This document shows, piece after piece, positions 1-9,463 of a stretch of 64,000 nt of DNA (the first letter of the stretch is position 1; each line of letters begins with the position of its first letter). The DNA comes from Pelomonas sp963422775 (lineage in GTDB: Bacteria; Pseudomonadota; Gammaproteobacteria; Burkholderiales; Burkholderiaceae_C). The stretch lies in NCBI GenBank assembly GCA_963422775.4, contig CAUJSJ030000019.1, positions 62,001-126,000 on the forward strand, written 5' to 3'. The notes beneath the pieces were generated by a model, which was given only the letters and a program-made list of their open reading frames with translations, had not been told where the DNA came from and made no database searches. Made by a program: the position numbers and the translations under genes.

Positions 1-591
1 AACCAGGACAAGAAGTACGCCGGCGAGCCGACGACGCTGGTCATCGGCGACCGCAACACCGTGCGCGAGTTCTGCACGCTGAACATCGGCACGGTGCAGG
101 ACCGCGGCGAGACGACCGTCGGCAATGACAACTGGATCATGGCCTACTGCCATCTGGCTCACGACGTCGTCATCGGCAACGAATGCGTGCTGGCCAACAA
201 TGCCACGCTGGCCGGGCATGTGCAGGTGGGCGACTGGGTCACCATCGGCGGCCTGACCGGCATCCTGCAGCGCATGCGCATCGGCGACCACGCCATGATC
301 GGCTTCCAGGCCCATGTGGCCCAGGACGTGCCACCCTTCATGACCGTGGACGGCAACCCGCTGGCGGCCCGCGCCGTCAACGTCGTCGGCCTGAAGCGCC
401 GCGACTTCAGCAGCGAGCGCATCGGCACCATCCGCCAGATGTACAAGCTGCTTTACCGCAGCGGCCACACACTGGATGAGGCCAAGGCCGGCATTGCGGC
501 GCTGCGCGGCAGCGACGGTGGTGCTGCCGACGGCGACATCGACCTGATGCTGAACTTCCTTGCCGCCTCCACCCGCGGCATCGTCAGATAA
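1..591 (+). CDS. lpxA: UDP-N-acetylglucosamine acyltransferase LpxA (5' end outside window)
   Basis: The first committed enzyme of lipid A synthesis, which moves an R-3-hydroxyacyl chain from ACP to UDP-GlcNAc in the cytoplasm. The reading frame is open from base 1, so about 70 N-terminal residues lie outside the window. The 196 visible residues show the hexapeptide repeats of a left-handed beta helix (VVIGN, ANNATLAGHV, TIGG) and the HLAHD segment holding the catalytic histidine (residues 51-54 of the fragment). The C-terminal helical part follows (LKRRDFS, then a helical tail). The stop is 3 bases before lpxB, so the two are almost certainly cotranscribed; fabZ and lpxD would be expected just upstream. 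Confidence 0.95.
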   Translation, partial: NQDKKYAGEPTTLVIGDRNTVREFCTLNIGTVQDRGETTVGNDNWIMAYCHLAHDVVIGNECVLANNATLAGHVQVGDWVTIGGLTGILQRMRIGDHAMIGFQAHVAQDVPPFMTVDGNPLAARAVNVVGLKRRDFSSERIGTIRQMYKLLYRSGHTLDEAKAGIAALRGSDGGAADGDIDLMLNFLAASTRGIVR

Positions 592-594
592 CGC

Positions 595-1728
595 ATGCCA
601 ACAGCGCCCCGCCTCGGCATGGTGGCCGGCGAGGCCAGCGGCGACCTGCTGGCCGGCCTGCTGCTGCAAGGCCTGCACGCGCGCTGGCCCGGGTTGACGG
701 CACAAGGCATTGGCGGGCCGAAGATGATCGCGCAGGGCTTCGAGACCTGGTGGCCGCACAGCAAGCTGTCCATCTTCGGCTACGTGGATGCGCTGCTGAA
801 CATCCGGGAGCTGCTGTCCATCCGCAAGCAGCTCGGCACGCGCCTCATCTCGAACCGTCCCGACGTCTTCATCGGCGTCGACGCGCCCGACTTCAACTTC
901 GGGCTGGAGACACGCCTGCGCGAGGCCGGCATCAAGACGGTGCACTTCGTCTGCCCGTCCATCTGGGCCTGGCGGCCTGACCGGGTCGTGAAGATCAAGG
1001 CTGCGGCTGACCACGTGCTCTGCCTCTTCCCCTTCGAGCCCGAGATCCTGCACAAGGCCGGTATCGGCGCGACCTACGTGGGCCACCCGCTGGCGGATGC
1101 GATCCCGATGGAGCCGCCGCGTGCGGCTTCCCGCGAGGCGCTGAAGCTGCCCGAGGGCGACACCGTCATCGCGCTGCTGCCCGGCAGCCGCAAGAGCGAG
1201 ATCAACTACATCGCGCCGGCGCTGATCGGCGCCGCCAGGCTGCTGGCCAAGCCGGGGCGCCGCTTCGTCATGCCCGTCGTGCCGGGGCTGCGCGGTCTCG
1301 TCGAGCCTTTGTTAAGGGACGTGGGTGGTGTCGACATCCAGCTCGTCGACGGCCAGTCACACGCCACGCTGGCGGCCTGCGACCTGACGCTGGTGGCCAG
1401 CGGCACGGCCACGCTCGAAGCGGCGCTTTTCAAGCGCCCCATGGTCATCGCCTACCGCATGAATGCGCTGAACTGGTGGCGCATGAAGGGCCGAGGCCTG
1501 CTGCCGTGGGTGGGCCTGCCCAATATCCTGGCGCGTGAGTTCCTCGTGCCCGAGCTGATCCAGCAGGCCTGCACGCCCGACGCGCTGGCGCGCGAGGCCG
1601 AGGCCCTGCTCGCCGACGCCCCGCGCCGCGCGGTGCTGCACGAGCGCTTTGTCCAACTGCATGAGCTGCTGCGGCGAGACACCGCGCAGCGTGCCAGCGA
1701 TGCCATCGCGACGCTCATCCGTGCCTGA
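595..1728 (+). CDS. lpxB: Lipid-A-disaccharide synthase LpxB
   Basis: A glycosyltransferase of family GT19 that joins UDP-2,3-diacylglucosamine and lipid X into the lipid A disaccharide at the inner face of the inner membrane. The 377 residues match the usual family length. Visible signatures are GEASGDLLAG near the N terminus, the VDAPDFNF segment, CPSIWAWRPDR, and LLPGSRKSEI about residue 197. The ATG lies 3 bases after the lpxA stop, so translation is probably coupled. The 3' end overlaps the start of rnhB, as is common in this gene order in betaproteobacteria. Confidence 0.96.
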   Translation: MPTAPRLGMVAGEASGDLLAGLLLQGLHARWPGLTAQGIGGPKMIAQGFETWWPHSKLSIFGYVDALLNIRELLSIRKQLGTRLISNRPDVFIGVDAPDFNFGLETRLREAGIKTVHFVCPSIWAWRPDRVVKIKAAADHVLCLFPFEPEILHKAGIGATYVGHPLADAIPMEPPRAASREALKLPEGDTVIALLPGSRKSEINYIAPALIGAARLLAKPGRRFVMPVVPGLRGLVEPLLRDVGGVDIQLVDGQSHATLAACDLTLVASGTATLEAALFKRPMVIAYRMNALNWWRMKGRGLLPWVGLPNILAREFLVPELIQQACTPDALAREAEALLADAPRRAVLHERFVQLHELLRRDTAQRASDAIATLIRA

Positions 1729-2356
1729 GCAGGTGTCCCTGGACTGGACACCCATCACCGGCCTCATCGCCGGTGTGGACGAGGCCGGCCGCGGGCCACT
1801 GGCAGGCCCGGTGTTCGCGGCGGCCGTCATCCTTGACGACCTGCAGCCCATCAAGGGCCTGGCCGACTCCAAGGTGCTCACCGCAGCCAAGCGCGCCAGG
1901 CTGTTTGATGAGATCCGCGCCAAGGCGCTGTGCTGCTGCATCGCGCAGGCCAGCACCGAAGAGATCGACCAGATCAACATCCTGCAGGCCACGATGCTGG
2001 CCATGCAGCGCGCGGTCACCGGCCTGCGGCTCAAGCCGGCGTTGGTGCGCGTGGACGGCAACCGCCTGCCGGTGCTGCCGATGGCGGCCGAAGCCATCGT
2101 GAAGGGCGACGCCACCGTGCAGGCCATCTCGGCGGCCAGCATCCTTGCCAAGGTCGCGCGCGACCTGTTCTGCGAGCAGATGCACGAGAGCCACCCTCAG
2201 TACGGGTTTGCCACGCACAAGGGTTATGGCACGCCGGAGCATCTGGCCGCGCTGAAGGCCCACGGTGCCAGCCCCTGGCACCGCCGCAGCTTCGCGCCAG
2301 TGCGCGAGGCGGAGTTGCAGATCCGCGTGAACATCACGACGAACCCGCTGGCATGA
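1700..2356 (+). CDS. rnhB: Ribonuclease HII
   Basis: Cleaves RNA in RNA:DNA hybrids and starts removal of misincorporated ribonucleotides. The signature GVDEAGRGPLAGPV carries the first catalytic Asp and Glu (D27, E28 with this start). LADSKVL, DGN and the late AKVARD segment are also present. The start is uncertain: ATG at 1700 (218 aa) or GTG at 1721 both lie inside the end of lpxB and neither has a strong Shine-Dalgarno sequence. The stop overlaps the next start as ATGA (2353-2356), showing tight coupling to the methyltransferase gene. Confidence 0.94.
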   Translation: MPSRRSSVPEQVSLDWTPITGLIAGVDEAGRGPLAGPVFAAAVILDDLQPIKGLADSKVLTAAKRARLFDEIRAKALCCCIAQASTEEIDQINILQATMLAMQRAVTGLRLKPALVRVDGNRLPVLPMAAEAIVKGDATVQAISAASILAKVARDLFCEQMHESHPQYGFATHKGYGTPEHLAALKAHGASPWHRRSFAPVREAELQIRVNITTNPLA

Positions 2357-3123
2357 AGCTCGAACACATCACCTCGCGCGACAACCCGGCCCTGGTGCGC
2401 TTGCGCAAGCTGAGCGCCGACGCCACGGGCTATCGCAAGACCGGCAGCGTGTGGATCGAGGGCGACCACCTGCTGCGCGCCGCTCGGCAGCGCGGCTGGC
2501 CGCTCGGCCTGGTCGTCATCACAGAAGCGGCGATGCAGGACGACGCGCTGCGCCTGCTGGCCGAGTCAGCCGTGCGCGTGCTGGTCGTTCCCGTGGCCTT
2601 GTTCAAGGGCCTGAGCGGCTTGGAGTCGCCCGCGCAGATCGGTGCCGAGCTGACATTGCCCGGCGCCGCGCAGATCCAGCCCGACGCCGCCAGCGTCGTG
2701 CTGGACCGGCTTCAGGACGCCGGCAACGTCGGCGCCATCCTGCGCAGCGCGGCGGCCTTCGGCGTGCGCCAGGTGCTGGCCCTCAAGGGCACGGCTGCGC
2801 TGTGGTCGCCCAAGGTCGTGCGGGCCGGGCAGGGCGCCCACTTCGGATTGCGCCTCATCGAAGGCCTGGCCGTGGCCGATCTCGCCGCGCTGGGCGTGCC
2901 GCTGGTGGCTACCAGCTCGCACACCGAGCACGCGCTGAACCGCGTCGTCCTGCCATCGCCCTGCGCCTGGGTCATGGGCCACGAAGGCCAGGGCGTGTCG
3001 CCCGAGCTGATGGCCCGCTGCACGCTGACGGTGGGTATCCCGCAGCCTGGCGGCGAAGAGTCGCTGAACGTGGCCGCCGCAGCGGCGATCTGTCTCTACG
3101 AAAGCGAGCGGCAACGGGCCTGA
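2353..3123 (+). CDS. TrmH/SpoU-family RNA 2'-O-methyltransferase
   Basis: A 256-residue RNA methyltransferase of the SPOUT (trefoil-knot) class, expected to use S-adenosylmethionine to methylate a ribose 2'-OH in rRNA or tRNA. An N-terminal substrate-binding part (SRDNPALVRLRKL, GSVWIEGDHLL) precedes the SpoU domain. The three SpoU motifs are visible: LQDAGNVGAILRSAAAFG, VMGHEGQGVS, and IPQPGGEESLNVAAAAAI. The target nucleotide cannot be told from sequence; RlmB-like or TrmH-like proteins are both possible. It starts within the rnhB stop (ATGA overlap) and closes the lpx-rnhB gene string. Confidence 0.93.
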   Translation: MKLEHITSRDNPALVRLRKLSADATGYRKTGSVWIEGDHLLRAARQRGWPLGLVVITEAAMQDDALRLLAESAVRVLVVPVALFKGLSGLESPAQIGAELTLPGAAQIQPDAASVVLDRLQDAGNVGAILRSAAAFGVRQVLALKGTAALWSPKVVRAGQGAHFGLRLIEGLAVADLAALGVPLVATSSHTEHALNRVVLPSPCAWVMGHEGQGVSPELMARCTLTVGIPQPGGEESLNVAAAAAICLYESERQRA

Positions 3124-3149
3124 TCGCAGTGGCACTCGAGGGAAGTGCT

Positions 3150-3179
3150 TTGACTTGCAATTGAGAATAGTTCTCATTA
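3150..3179 (+). promoter_or_regulatory. Promoter with Fur box for hemP
   Basis: An AT-rich 21-base imperfect palindrome at 3159-3179 (core TTGAGAATAGTTCTCATT) resembles the Fur operator, built around the inverted GAGAA/TTCTC halves. A possible -35 TTGACT is at 3150-3155. The box lies 11 bases before the hemP ATG. This is the only clearly AT-rich patch in the neighbourhood. It predicts iron-repressed expression of hemP and perhaps of the following gene; the -10 hexamer is not obvious. Confidence 0.75.
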
Positions 3180-3189
3180 CAGTGCGACC

Positions 3190-3360
3190 ATGCTTGCCGA
3201 TCCCCCTTCGCCCAAGGCGCCACCCCGGGCTACGAGCCAGGCCCGTCGCATCGACAGCGCCACGCTGCTCGGCCCCTGCGGCGAGGTCTTCATCGTCCAC
3301 CAGCAGCAGGTCTACCGTCTGCGCGTGACGGCCCAGGGCAAGCTGATCCTGACCAAGTAG
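3190..3360 (+). CDS. hemP: Hemin uptake protein HemP
   Basis: A 56-residue protein of the HemP/HmuP family. The diagnostic core is present: LLGPCGEVFIVHQQQVYRL, then LRVTAQGKLILTK at the very C terminus. In related bacteria HemP/HmuP is a small regulator needed for full expression of haem-uptake receptors under iron limitation; that role is family knowledge and is not shown here. The start is fixed by an ATG just after a Fur box. No TonB-dependent haem receptor or hmu transporter follows, which is unusual: the next gene is a DUF2325 protein 63 bases downstream. Confidence 0.9.
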   Translation: MLADPPSPKAPPRATSQARRIDSATLLGPCGEVFIVHQQQVYRLRVTAQGKLILTK

Positions 3361-3423
3361 CCCCACTCGTTTCACCGCGCCAGCCAGCCGCCGCCCGCCC
3401 GCGCCTCCCCCGGAGACCCCCGC

Positions 3424-4620
3424 ATGGCCGAAAGCTGTTGTGCCGCGCATGCCGCCATCCCTGTCACCACCGGCTCGCGCCGCCGCCGCCTGTGGGAACT
3501 CGGCAACCATGCGCATTGCCCCGTCATCGGCGTCTGCATGCCGCTGGAGCGCGTGCGCCAGCTCGCCAAGAAGCTGCTGTTGCTGCAGGGCAAGGAGGAG
3601 GAAAGGGATGACTACACGCTGCACTGCAGCCTCGTCACCGCTGCCGCCCGCCGCAACGCGATGGCCGAGGCGCTTCAGAAGGATCTGGAGCAGCGCTTCG
3701 CACTCGATGTGCGCGCCGCTGCTCGGGCCAGATGCCGCGACGACCTGATCGACCTGATGGCCTGGTGGCGCGGCCGCGCCGCCCAGGGCGAGATTGCCGG
3801 CGCGCTCTGGGCCACGCTGACGCATGCGCGCTGCGACGAATGGCTCGAGATGCGCGTGCTGGGCCAGGTGCACATGCTGCAGCACCAGCTCGGCGCCGCG
3901 CAGCGCGTGGACCTGGGCCGCCATCGCGAACTGGCCACCGAGCACCAGGCGCTCGCGCGCGACTACGCCGAGGTGCAGCAGCGCGTGACCGCCTGGAGCC
4001 TGGAGCGCGCCCGCGAGCAGCAAGCCTGGGAGCGGGAGCGCATGCAACGGTGTGCCGCGCAGATCGGACTGCAGACCCAGCTCGCTCAGGCCCAGGAGCA
4101 GCTACAGCAATGGCAGGCCGCGCGCCCCGACCTGCCCGAGCGCGAGGCGCTGCGCGAGCGCCTGGCCGAGCAGGTCGAACGCAACCAGGTCCTGCAGCGC
4201 GAGGTCAACCGGCTCGCCCTGCGCCTGCCTTCGGTGCCTGCCGCTGCGGCGCCGTCGCTCGCCGAAGCGCAAGCGCCCGCCGAAGCAGTGACGCTGGAGC
4301 ACCGCGTCGTGCTCTGCGTTGGCGGCCGTGCCGGCAGCGTGCCGCAGTACCGCCAGGCCGTGGAGGGCTGCGGCGCGCAGTTCCTGCACCACGACGGCGG
4401 CAGCGAGCACAAACCCGGCCAGCTGGAGCCCCAGCTCGCCGCGGCCGACCTCGTCATCTGCCAGACCGGCTGCATCAGCCACGACGCCTACTGGCGCGTG
4501 AAGGACCACTGCAAGCGCCACCACAAGCGCTGCGTTTTCGTCGAGACCCCCAGCCGCAGCGCCTTCGAACGTGCGCTGGCCCAGGCCGCGGCCGGCGAAG
4601 GGACAAACACGGCAGTCTGA
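3424..4620 (+). CDS. DUF2325 domain protein downstream of hemP
   Basis: A 398-residue protein. The N terminus has a CC pair and a conserved-looking LWELGNHAHCPVIGVCMPL stretch. A long Arg/Glu/Gln-rich helical middle (about residues 130-270, likely coiled coil) follows. The C-terminal DUF2325 domain runs from HRVVLCVGGRAGSVPQYR to VFVETPSRSAFERAL, with a Rossmann-like opening and a Cys/His-rich stretch (CQTGC, DHCKRHHKRC) that could bind a metal. The function of DUF2325 is unknown to me. Its place 63 bases behind the Fur-controlled hemP, with no terminator between, suggests iron-regulated expression. Confidence 0.85.
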   Translation: MAESCCAAHAAIPVTTGSRRRRLWELGNHAHCPVIGVCMPLERVRQLAKKLLLLQGKEEERDDYTLHCSLVTAAARRNAMAEALQKDLEQRFALDVRAAARARCRDDLIDLMAWWRGRAAQGEIAGALWATLTHARCDEWLEMRVLGQVHMLQHQLGAAQRVDLGRHRELATEHQALARDYAEVQQRVTAWSLERAREQQAWERERMQRCAAQIGLQTQLAQAQEQLQQWQAARPDLPEREALRERLAEQVERNQVLQREVNRLALRLPSVPAAAAPSLAEAQAPAEAVTLEHRVVLCVGGRAGSVPQYRQAVEGCGAQFLHHDGGSEHKPGQLEPQLAAADLVICQTGCISHDAYWRVKDHCKRHHKRCVFVETPSRSAFERALAQAAAGEGTNTAV

Positions 4621-4688
4621 GGGGAAGCCCCCAGCGGGGCGGCAAACTCGGTGTCGCAAACTGCAATTGTTTGCAGCCGGAGACCGCC

Positions 4689-5948
<1,260 letters not shown>

Positions 5949-6104
5949 ACATGGAGCCCCTCGTCCAAGGAGTACCTCAGCCGGTCCCCCAAGGGGACGC
6001 CGATGCCCGCGGCGTTGAGCCGCGCGCTCATCGCCGAATGGGCCGGCTTGGGAGCGGCCCGGCGCTCGGCCCGAACACTTCGCACCGCGCCAGGGGGCAT
6101 TGAG

Positions 6105-7562
6105 ATGCGTGTCCTTCAAGTCAGCGCGGAGCTGTTCCCGCTGCTGAAGACCGGCGGCCTGGCGGATGTGGCCGGCGCGCTGCCCGCGGCCTTGGCCGCG
6201 GCCGGCGCCGAGCCGCGCCTGCTGGTGCCCGGCTTCCCGGCCATCCGCGAGTCCCTCACCAAGGAATGCGCCGTCGCCCCCGTGGCCCTGCCGTGGAGCG
6301 AGGGCCGGGCGGCGCTGCTGCGCGGCCGGCTGCCGGGCTTCGACATGCCCGTCTATGTGCTGGACGCACCCGGCCTGTTCGACCGCCCCGGCAACCCCTA
6401 CGGCGATGCCGTCGGCGTGGCCTACCCGGACAACCACCGCCGCTTCGCGCTGCTGGGCCTGGCCGCGGCCCGCCTGGCAGAAGGCGTGGACGCCGCCTGG
6501 CGGCCGCAGATCGTGCATGCCCACGACTGGCACGCGGGCCTGGCCTGCGCCCACATCGCCGCCAGCCGCTCGCGGCGGCGCACCGAGGCGCGCACGGTCT
6601 TCACCGTGCACAACCTCGCCTACCAGGGGCTCTTCCCGGCCGCGCAGTTCTGCGACCTGGGACTGCCGCCGCAGCACTACGCCGTGGAGGGCGTCGAGTT
6701 CTATGGCCAGGTCAGCTTCATGAAGGCCGGCCTGCATTTCGCCGACGCGATCACGACGGTCAGCCCGAGCTACGCCCGCGAGATCCAGACGCCTGAGCAA
6801 GGCTGCGGGCTGGATGGCTTGCTGCGCCACCGTGCCGGTGATCTGCACGGCATCCTCAACGGCGTGGACTACGCCGTCTGGTCGCCCGCCCACGACCGCA
6901 GCGTCGCCCAGGCCTACAGCGTCGACCGACCGGAAGGCAAGGCCGACTGCAAGGCTGCGCTGCAGCGCGAACTCGGCCTGGCCGTGAAGCCCGATGCACC
7001 GCTCTTCGGCATCGTCAGCCGTCTGACCGAGCAGAAGGGCCTGCCGCTGGTGCTGGAGGCGCTGAACGACCTGATCGACGCGGGTGGCCAGCTCGTCGTG
7101 CTGGGCAGCGGGGAGGCGCGCCTCGAGGCCGCCTTTGCGGACGCGGCTGCCAAGCACCCGCGCCAGATCGCCCGCCGCACCGGCATGGACGAGGGCCTGG
7201 CCCATCGCATCGTTGCCGGCAGCGACGTGGTGCTCGTGCCCAGCCGCTTCGAGCCCTGTGGCCTGACCCAGCTCTATGGCCTGAGCTACGGCGCGCTGCC
7301 GTTGGTCCATCGCGTCGGCGGCCTGGCGGACACCATCGTCGACACGACGCTCGAAGACCTCGCCGCCGGCACCGCCACCGGCTTCGTCTTCAACGCCTTC
7401 ACGGCAGACGCCTATCGCCGCGCGCTGCGCCGAGCGTTTGCGCTGTGGAGCCGCCAGGAGTACTGGGCCCGCGTGAGTAGCGCGGCGATGCGCCAGCACT
7501 TTGGCTGGGATGGCGCGGCGCGGCGCTACGTCGAGATCTACGAAGGCCTGCTACAGCGCTAG
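6105..7562 (+). CDS. glgA: Glycogen synthase GlgA
   Basis: ADP-glucose-dependent glycogen synthase (GT5 family), which extends alpha-1,4-glucan chains with the product of GlgC. The protein has 485 residues, the normal size. The N-terminal ADP-glucose-binding motif KTGGLADV is at residues 15-22, and HAHDWHAG and the C-terminal PSRFEPCGLTQLYGLSYG segment (near residue 380) mark the two Rossmann halves. The start was chosen at the ATG preceded by a CAGGGGG Shine-Dalgarno-like run; the frame is open further upstream without family resemblance. Branching and debranching enzymes are not in the window. Confidence 0.96.
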   Translation: MRVLQVSAELFPLLKTGGLADVAGALPAALAAAGAEPRLLVPGFPAIRESLTKECAVAPVALPWSEGRAALLRGRLPGFDMPVYVLDAPGLFDRPGNPYGDAVGVAYPDNHRRFALLGLAAARLAEGVDAAWRPQIVHAHDWHAGLACAHIAASRSRRRTEARTVFTVHNLAYQGLFPAAQFCDLGLPPQHYAVEGVEFYGQVSFMKAGLHFADAITTVSPSYAREIQTPEQGCGLDGLLRHRAGDLHGILNGVDYAVWSPAHDRSVAQAYSVDRPEGKADCKAALQRELGLAVKPDAPLFGIVSRLTEQKGLPLVLEALNDLIDAGGQLVVLGSGEARLEAAFADAAAKHPRQIARRTGMDEGLAHRIVAGSDVVLVPSRFEPCGLTQLYGLSYGALPLVHRVGGLADTIVDTTLEDLAAGTATGFVFNAFTADAYRRALRRAFALWSRQEYWARVSSAAMRQHFGWDGAARRYVEIYEGLLQR

Positions 7563-8435
7563 CCCGATGACGCCCGCGCCGATCAACGCTGCGCCGGCCA
7601 GCCGCCAACCCCGCTCCCCTTCGCCCAGCAACTGCCCGCCCAGCAGCGCCGCGAACAGCATCGACACCTCACGCGCCGGCGCGACGCGCGACAGTGGCGC
7701 GTCGCGCATGGCCATCAGCACGAGGATGTAGGCCAGCGGCCCTAGGCCCGCGACGGCGAGCACGCCGCGCCACGAACGCCGGAGCTCCGGCCAGAAGCTG
7801 TGCGCCTGGCGCAGCGCGACCGGCAATTGCAGTGGCACGCGCATCACGTTGCCGAAGTAGTCCAGCATCAGCGGCGACACGGCCAGCACTTTGACGGCGT
7901 AGCCGTCGAGCACCGTGTAGCTGGCGATCAGCGCGCCGGTGGCCGCACCCCAGTAGATGCCATGGCGGCGGCGCTTGGCAGCCTCGGGATCGTGGGCCAC
8001 GCCGCGGCCGACGAGGCGCGGCCCCATCGTGATGAGCAGGATGCCGCCGACGACACCCGCCAGCCCCAGCGCGCCGAAGGTGCCCAGGTGCTCGCCCAGC
8101 AGCACGACGGCGGCCAGCGCCGACAGCAACGGCCCGCTGCCGCGTGCGATCGGATAGACGACGGTCAGGTCGCTGGCCCGGTAGCCGGCGATCAGGCAGT
8201 TGAAATAGCCCAGGTGGACGACGGCGCTCGCGGCGACAAAGCCCCAGGCCAGCAGCGACCAGCGCGGCAGCTCGTCCAGGCCGACCCACAGCACGGCCGG
8301 CAGCCACAGCACCGTCACGCCGAGCGCGCAGCTGAAGACGAAATGCGGCCCGCCCCCCCACTTCTTGGCGGCGAGGTTCCAGAGGGCGTGCAGGAGGGCG
8401 GCGGTGAGGACGAGGAGTAGTGCGTGAGCCGGCAT
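7551..8435 (-). CDS. EamA-family transporter (DMT superfamily)
   Basis: A 294-residue inner-membrane protein with about ten hydrophobic segments, matching the two five-helix EamA repeats of drug/metabolite transporters. Examples are the N-terminal ALLLVLTAALLHALWNLAAKK and the second-repeat GIYWGAATGALIASYTVLDG. Substrate cannot be assigned. The start ATG overlaps the ppsR stop by one base (TGATG), so translation is coupled to ppsR, although no functional link is obvious. The 3' end overlaps the convergent end of glgA by 12 bases. Confidence 0.88.
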   Translation of the reverse strand: MPAHALLLVLTAALLHALWNLAAKKWGGGPHFVFSCALGVTVLWLPAVLWVGLDELPRWSLLAWGFVAASAVVHLGYFNCLIAGYRASDLTVVYPIARGSGPLLSALAAVVLLGEHLGTFGALGLAGVVGGILLITMGPRLVGRGVAHDPEAAKRRRHGIYWGAATGALIASYTVLDGYAVKVLAVSPLMLDYFGNVMRVPLQLPVALRQAHSFWPELRRSWRGVLAVAGLGPLAYILVLMAMRDAPLSRVAPAREVSMLFAALLGGQLLGEGERGWRLAGAALIGAGVIGLAL

Positions 8436-9256
8436 CAGTACATCAATCGATCCGGCCGGATGTCTCGCAGGATGGTCGTCGCGATCTCTTCGATGGACTT
8501 GTGCGTGGACGACAGCCAGGAGATGCCCTCGCGCTTCATCATCGCTTCGGCCTCGTTGACCTCGTAGCGGCAGTTCAGCACGTCGGCGTATTTGCTGCCG
8601 GGGCGGCGCTCGTTGCGGATCTGGCTGAGCCGCTCGGGGTCGATGGTCAGGCCGAAGCATTTGCGCCGGTGCGGCATCAGCGAAGGCGGCAGTTTGCGGC
8701 GCTCGAAGTCCTCGGGGATCAGCGGGTAGTTGGCGGCCTTGATGCCATGTTGCATCGCCAGGTACAGAGAGGTCGGCGTCTTGCCGGAGCGCGACACGCC
8801 CACGAGGATGACGTCGGCGATATCGAGGTTCTTGGACGACTGGCCGTCATCGTGGGCCAGCGAGAAGTTGATGGCCTCGATGCGGTCGTGGTACTCCTGG
8901 CTCTGCGCCACGTTGGAAAAGCGCCCGACGCGGTGGTTGCTCTTGATGCCGAACTCGTCTTCCAGCGGCTCGATGAAGGTGCCGAACATGTCCATGACCC
9001 GGCCCTGGCAGTGCTCGCGGACGATCTTGAGCACGTCGCGGTCCACCAGCGTCGCGAACACGATGGGCGTGCGCCCTTCGCGCATGGCGGCCTCGTTGAT
9101 CTCGGCCACGACCGCGTGTGCCTTGTCGGCCGTGTCGATGAACGGCCGGCGCACGTGGCGCGGCTTGATCTCGAACTGCGCCAGGATGGAGTTACCGAAG
9201 GTTTCGGCGGTGATGCCGGTGCCGTCTGAGACGAAATACACGGTTCTGTCGGTCAT
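8435..9256 (-). CDS. ppsR: PEP synthase regulatory protein (bifunctional kinase/pyrophosphorylase)
   Basis: A 273-residue DUF299 protein. The family controls PEP synthase by ADP-dependent phosphorylation of a threonine next to the catalytic histidine, and by phosphate-dependent dephosphorylation. The N-terminal VYFVSDGTGITAETFGNSIL and the P-loop GVSRSGKTPTSLYLA are visible. The assignment as PEP synthase regulator, not PPDK regulator, rests on the divergent ppsA gene 207 bases away, whose product carries the expected Thr-Cys-His target. Its stop codon shares a base with the start of the EamA transporter gene. Confidence 0.95.
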   Translation of the reverse strand: MTDRTVYFVSDGTGITAETFGNSILAQFEIKPRHVRRPFIDTADKAHAVVAEINEAAMREGRTPIVFATLVDRDVLKIVREHCQGRVMDMFGTFIEPLEDEFGIKSNHRVGRFSNVAQSQEYHDRIEAINFSLAHDDGQSSKNLDIADVILVGVSRSGKTPTSLYLAMQHGIKAANYPLIPEDFERRKLPPSLMPHRRKCFGLTIDPERLSQIRNERRPGSKYADVLNCRYEVNEAEAMMKREGISWLSSTHKSIEEIATTILRDIRPDRLMY

Positions 9257-9463
9257 GGCGGGGTTCCGGCGAGATCGAGGGGGCGCAACGGGGAGCCATC
9301 ATAGGAGTGCCCACCTCTAGAATCGGTGCCAATTGCTTTGCCCAGCCATGCGCACCCCCACCCGACTCCTACAACGCCCAAGCGGTGAGATCACGACCGG
9401 TTACGCGCCGTGCTGGGGTGCAGCGGACACAGCCCAGAGTTTTCAACCTCCCGGAGTTTTCCC

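Noticed and set aside
2566..4047. Long minus-strand open frame (493 codons) across the methyltransferase, hemP and DUF2325 genes
   Set aside because: Antisense shadow of real genes in GC-rich DNA; low-complexity His/Gly/Arg-rich composition without family resemblance.
9257..9463. Possible small gene or riboswitch between ppsR and ppsA
   Set aside because: No ORF with a ribosome site and no recognised aptamer; a TAGAAT -10-like sequence at 9318-9323 lacks a -35 partner.
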